From positions 1-20,713 of the forward strand of contig JAILDI010000154.1 of the NCBI GenBank assembly GCA_024689525.1: a stretch of 20,713 bases of DNA, written 5' to 3'. Under the pieces are notes generated by a model, which was given only the letters and a program-made list of their open reading frames with translations, searched no databases and was not told where the DNA came from. Position 1 is the first letter of the stretch. Every line of letters begins with the position of its first letter. Origin of the DNA: Bacteroidales bacterium. Lineage in GTDB: Bacteria; Bacteroidota; Bacteroidia; Bacteroidales; UBA932. The translations under genes and the position numbers were made by a program. This document shows, one piece after another, positions 17,990-20,713 of the stretch.

Positions 17990-19068
17990 AACGTCTTATT
18001 ATTGTTGCTCTTTTATGGGCCTGCACCCTTGGACTCTATGCTCAGGATGCTTCCGGCTATGTTTTTACCGAGGCCTCTGAACTTACGCTTATTGGGAAAC
18101 TAATGGATACGCCCAATCCATATCACAGGGTGGATACTGTGGTATACAAAGGCTTTACCCCCCACGAGAACTTCCAGGTCAGATGCAGCGCCGGCCTTGC
18201 GGTTGCTTTCCGCACTGATTCACCGTCCGTACGTATACGTCATACCGGAAACTTCTCACATAGGAGCAGTTCAACAACAGGACACGCCCAACACGGCTAT
18301 GACCTCTACATTAAAAAGAACGGCGAGTGGGTGTGGGCTATAAGCCGGGGCGCCAACCTGGATAACCCCGAAAAGGAAATCAGCCTTATCCGTAATACGG
18401 GGAACTCAATGAAAGAGTATCTTCTGTACCTTCCCATTTACAGTGAGCTAACATCCCTGAAGATAGGCATAGAGGAAGGGTGCGTTTTGGAAGCCATCGA
18501 CCCTCCATTCCGTCATAGGGTGGCCATATACGGCTCCAGTTTCACCCAGGGCATTTCCATATCGCGTGCAGGAATGGCATATCCAGCCCAGTTCACGCGC
18601 CACACCGGCATTCAGATGCTCTCTCTCGGCTGCAGCGGCAATTGCAAAATGCAGCCCTATTTTGCTGATGTCCTTGCCGATGTGGAGGCCGATGCCTACG
18701 TCTTCGACACATTCTCCAATCCAGGCGTGAGTACAATCAAGGCACGTCTTTTCCCTTTCATTGAACGTCTAAGGGAAGCCCATCCTGGCAAACCGCTAAT
18801 CTTTCAGCAAACAATAAGGCGGGAGAAGCGTAACTTCTGCGCCCATCACGATTCCAACCAGTCTCAAGTACAGCAGGTGGCCGATTCTCTGATGAAGATT
18901 GCCGTCCAGCGCTACAGCGATGTCTACTTTATACAGCCTGAAAGTGATGACGGCTCCCACGAATGGTCAGTTGACGGAATTCACCCCGGAGACTACGGCT
19001 ATTACCTCTGGGCCCGTTCCATAGAAAGACCCATCCTAAGCATCCTTCGGAAATACGGTATCAAATAA
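17986..19068 (+). CDS. SGNH/GDSL-family esterase with GxDLY domain, secreted
   Basis: The 360-residue protein has a signal peptide ending near LYAQ (residue 20). An N-terminal beta domain (about 25-175) contains HGYDLYIKK, residues 104-108 giving the G-x-D-L-Y signature of the GxDLY domain. The C-terminal SGNH hydrolase domain has block I as YGSSFTQG with Ser185 as nucleophile (GSS in place of GDS), a central SLGCSGN, and the D-x-x-H motif Asp330-Gly-Ile-His333. The catalytic set is thus intact. Family members with this architecture are regarded as carbohydrate or other ester hydrolases; removal of acetyl groups from a glycan would fit the neighbouring GH2, GH3 and UxuA genes. Its start overlaps the uxuA stop. 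It is the last gene of the plus-strand operon; its stop lies five bases from the stop of the converging gene. Confidence 0.87.
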   Translation: MKRLIIVALLWACTLGLYAQDASGYVFTEASELTLIGKLMDTPNPYHRVDTVVYKGFTPHENFQVRCSAGLAVAFRTDSPSVRIRHTGNFSHRSSSTTGHAQHGYDLYIKKNGEWVWAISRGANLDNPEKEISLIRNTGNSMKEYLLYLPIYSELTSLKIGIEEGCVLEAIDPPFRHRVAIYGSSFTQGISISRAGMAYPAQFTRHTGIQMLSLGCSGNCKMQPYFADVLADVEADAYVFDTFSNPGVSTIKARLFPFIERLREAHPGKPLIFQQTIRREKRNFCAHHDSNQSQVQQVADSLMKIAVQRYSDVYFIQPESDDGSHEWSVDGIHPGDYGYYLWARSIERPILSILRKYGIK

Positions 19069-19077
19069 GGACCTTAT
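19065..19077. other. 13-base palindrome joining the two convergent stop codons
   Basis: ATAAGG and CCTTAT flank a single A, so both TAA stop codons of the convergent genes lie inside one perfect inverted repeat. The one-base loop cannot form a proper hairpin and there is no U-tract, so it is not called as a terminator. No better terminator is visible between the two genes. Confidence 0.35.
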
Positions 19078-20234
19078 CCTATTATCCATTTTCCTACTTT
19101 GGGAATGCGCCTGACCAGGACGCAAAATGTAGCCACTCCTGCAAATGAGAGCAGTGCGGTTGCACATATCTGAACCGGTGTGGTCCAGACGCCAAGGGTG
19201 CCTGCGATGCCAACGCCAAGGGTCCCACGAAGCCAGTCCGATACCAGGCCAAGCAGGAGCAGATGGCACAGGTACATGCCGTAGCTCGCGTTGGAAACCA
19301 GTAGGAGCACTTTCTCGAAAAAGCGGCCGCCGGAAACAATCTTCCGGAACAGCAACACCCACGCGACAGTCATCAGAGCCACGCCTAGAGTATCGTTCAG
19401 CCAGGGTCCCTCCCACAGAGCAGCAAGGCCGACGGGGCCCTCGATGGGGAACGCACCGCCGCTATCGGCCCATACGCGCGACAGGAATCCGGCACAGCAG
19501 ATGGCAAAGCCCACGACAAAGGCGGGAATAGCGATAGCCAGCGTCTTACCCCATGACAGCTTGCCCACGAACTTGCGGAAATACAGACCCAGGAGCAAAT
19601 AGCCGATGAATCCGCTCACATAATAGAACACGCCATATGTGTTCCAGCTGGCCTCCCCCCAGAGAGGAAACTTAGCCGCATTGGGGATGCCGGACGGGCC
19701 ATAAATCACCGGAGCAGGGCCTCCAACCCATTGCCGGATAAACGGAATGATGGTAGTGAAAAGCCATATGCCGATATACACCTGCAACTCCCTCTTGCCA
19801 ACCTTTTCCGCCCAGGGCGAAAGCAACGGCATAATCAGGTACAGGCCGATGAGCATATACACGAACCACAGATGCCCGGCGGCATAATTGAAGTTCAGCA
19901 GCAGGTCCTTGAAATTCTGCACGGGCTGGCCCCAAACCAGGGCATAGACCACGGTCCAGAACAGGAACGGCGGAAGGATGCGAAGTGCCCTTTTCTTGAA
20001 GAACTCCCCGGTGGAATAATGCAGAGGGAACTGGAGATAGGCCGATGCGAAAATAAACAGGGCCACGCACGCACGCGGGAATGAATTAAGGAGTGCCACC
20101 CATACTGCATCGTACTTCGTAAGGATAAGCGATCCCTCGCCGCCCAGATAGAACGGCTCGCAGCTGTGCGTGAGCATCACCAGAAAGCAGGCGACGACCC
20201 GCATCCAATCCAGCCAGTATTCCCTGTTCTGCAT
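19074..20234 (-). CDS. Acyltransferase 3 family integral membrane protein
   Basis: The 386-residue protein begins MQNREYWLDWMRVVACFLVM and has His23 in LTHS, the conserved R...H pattern of acyltransferase-3 (OafA/NodX-like) proteins near the end of the first membrane helix. About ten hydrophobic segments follow, including ACVALFIFASAYLQF, VYMLIGLYLIMPLL, IWLFTTIIPFI, GFIGYLLLGLYF, IAIPAFVVGFAICC and ALMTVAWVLLF. Such proteins transfer acetyl or other acyl groups to sugars of surface polysaccharides, glycolipids or other cell-envelope molecules at the inner membrane. It lies four bases downstream of a histidine phosphatase gene on the same strand and is probably co-transcribed with it. The start at 20234 is well supported by the typical N-terminal sequence. 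The acceptor molecule is unknown. Confidence 0.9.
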   Translation of the reverse strand: MQNREYWLDWMRVVACFLVMLTHSCEPFYLGGEGSLILTKYDAVWVALLNSFPRACVALFIFASAYLQFPLHYSTGEFFKKRALRILPPFLFWTVVYALVWGQPVQNFKDLLLNFNYAAGHLWFVYMLIGLYLIMPLLSPWAEKVGKRELQVYIGIWLFTTIIPFIRQWVGGPAPVIYGPSGIPNAAKFPLWGEASWNTYGVFYYVSGFIGYLLLGLYFRKFVGKLSWGKTLAIAIPAFVVGFAICCAGFLSRVWADSGGAFPIEGPVGLAALWEGPWLNDTLGVALMTVAWVLLFRKIVSGGRFFEKVLLLVSNASYGMYLCHLLLLGLVSDWLRGTLGVGIAGTLGVWTTPVQICATALLSFAGVATFCVLVRRIPKVGKWIIG

Positions 20235-20238
20235 AGTA

Positions 20239-20713
20239 CTATCGGTTCATAAGAGTGGTTCCACGGCTGTCCCAGTAGCGCTTTACATCGGCCCAGTGAT
20301 AATAGGGCGCGATATTGGTCTTCAATTCGGGGAGAGACGTCTCATTTTCATTCAGGAGGAACTTCACCAGGACGTCGTCGGAGCCATCTTTGCGGTAGAA
20401 GATCATCTGGATATTTGCCGCCATGGGGATCATCTTGTCGATGGAAATGGTCTTGTACAGGTTCTCCACATTCGTAGCGGTGCCCATCGCTTCCTTGAAG
20501 CCAAGCATATAGATCATGGGCATAACGGTGCCGTCGTGGCTGAAGCGGAGCGTGACGGTGGGCTTGCCGTTACGGATCACCCTGTCGGCAATACTTATTA
20601 TGGTATCCCGCACTTCCATCTTACGCTTGTATTTTGGTGTGGAACCCGGGATTATTCCGCAATAATGGATCCATCTGGAGTTGTAATAGTTCCAGATGGC
20701 AAACAATTCGTCC
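20239..20713 (-). CDS. Histidine-type acid phosphatase, 5' partial
   Basis: The frame is open to the right edge of the window, so only the C-terminal 157 codons are visible; the N-terminal RHG motif would lie outside. The visible part contains LRFSHDGTVMP, whose HD pair (codons at 20533-20538) aligns with the proton-donor motif of the phosphatase at 7656-8909. It then has AANIQMIFYRK, DVLVKFLLNENET and APYYHWADVKRY, which match ASNLQMVFYKN, EVLVKFLVNEQET and GPYYRWEDIKRY of that gene. It is therefore a paralogue, diverged well beyond a recent duplication. A TTG at 20706 is only an internal codon. It precedes the acyltransferase gene by four bases and probably forms an operon with it. Confidence 0.85.
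   Translation of the reverse strand, partial: DELFAIWNYYNSRWIHYCGIIPGSTPKYKRKMEVRDTIISIADRVIRNGKPTVTLRFSHDGTVMPMIYMLGFKEAMGTATNVENLYKTISIDKMIPMAANIQMIFYRKDGSDDVLVKFLLNENETSLPELKTNIAPYYHWADVKRYWDSRGTTLMNR

Noticed and set aside
19065..19077. Bidirectional terminator between the convergent genes
   Set aside because: The inverted repeat has only six-base arms and a one-base centre with no T-tract, so it cannot form a standard terminator hairpin.
19145..20084. Plus-strand frames of 100 to 130 codons opposite the acyltransferase
   Set aside because: Arg/Pro/Gln-rich shadow translations; the minus-strand frame has clear membrane helices and family motifs.
20239..20706. Complete 155-residue gene starting at TTG 20706
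   Set aside because: The frame continues past this codon to the window edge and the alignment with the other phosphatase shows that the N-terminal half is simply missing.

Overview
The window looks like a stretch of a Bacteroidota genome, most likely order Bacteroidales from a gut or similar carbohydrate-rich habitat. The evidence is indirect but consistent. There are three proteins with Bacteroidales-type fimbrillin-like N-terminal domains, two of them with visible lipoprotein signal peptides ending at Cys20. Several exported enzymes have signal peptides ending in the ...A-Q style common in this phylum. Most genes lack a clear Shine-Dalgarno sequence, and glycoside hydrolases of families typical of these bacteria are present. 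No rRNA, tRNA, insertion sequence, integrase, CRISPR array or phage gene is visible, and no gene-free stretch exceeds 300 bases. I cannot name the species.

Layout of the plus strand, bases 1 to 19068: eleven genes run in one direction with gaps from a 4-base overlap up to about 33 bases, which looks like one long operon that enters the window from the left. In order they are: a fimbrillin-like protein fused to an endonuclease/exonuclease/phosphatase (EEP) domain (5' end missing); a 1319-residue lipoprotein with 23 GLUG-like repeats; a GH2 enzyme; a histidine-type acid phosphatase; a 51-residue small protein; a fimbrillin-like/beta-helix lipoprotein with Pmp-like GGA[IL]/FxxN repeats; a GH3 enzyme; an SDR of the D-mannonate oxidoreductase type; a second GH2 enzyme; mannonate dehydratase UxuA; and an SGNH/GDSL esterase with a GxDLY domain. 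On the minus strand, converging on this operon with stop codons five bases apart, are an acyltransferase-3 family membrane protein and, upstream of it, the C-terminal part of a second histidine-type phosphatase, cut by the right edge.

How the genes may work together: GH2, GH3, GH2 and an SGNH esterase can together trim and deacylate a branched glycan. UxuA and the SDR form the mannonate segment of hexuronate catabolism (fructuronate to mannonate to 2-keto-3-deoxygluconate). The natural inference is a glycan carrying glucuronate or a related uronic acid. The locus is not a standard polysaccharide utilisation locus within the visible window, because there is no SusC/SusD pair, regulator or transporter. 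The envelope proteins in the same operon instead carry fimbrillin-like N-terminal modules joined to three quite different C-terminal parts (EEP phosphohydrolase, GLUG repeats, beta-helix). Together with two related histidine phosphatases this suggests an envelope system for adhesion, phosphoester cleavage and glycan breakdown. That coupling is inference. The most unusual points are the module swapping, the 23-copy repeat array, and the small protein lying in the same frame as the downstream lipoprotein, separated by two consecutive stop codons.
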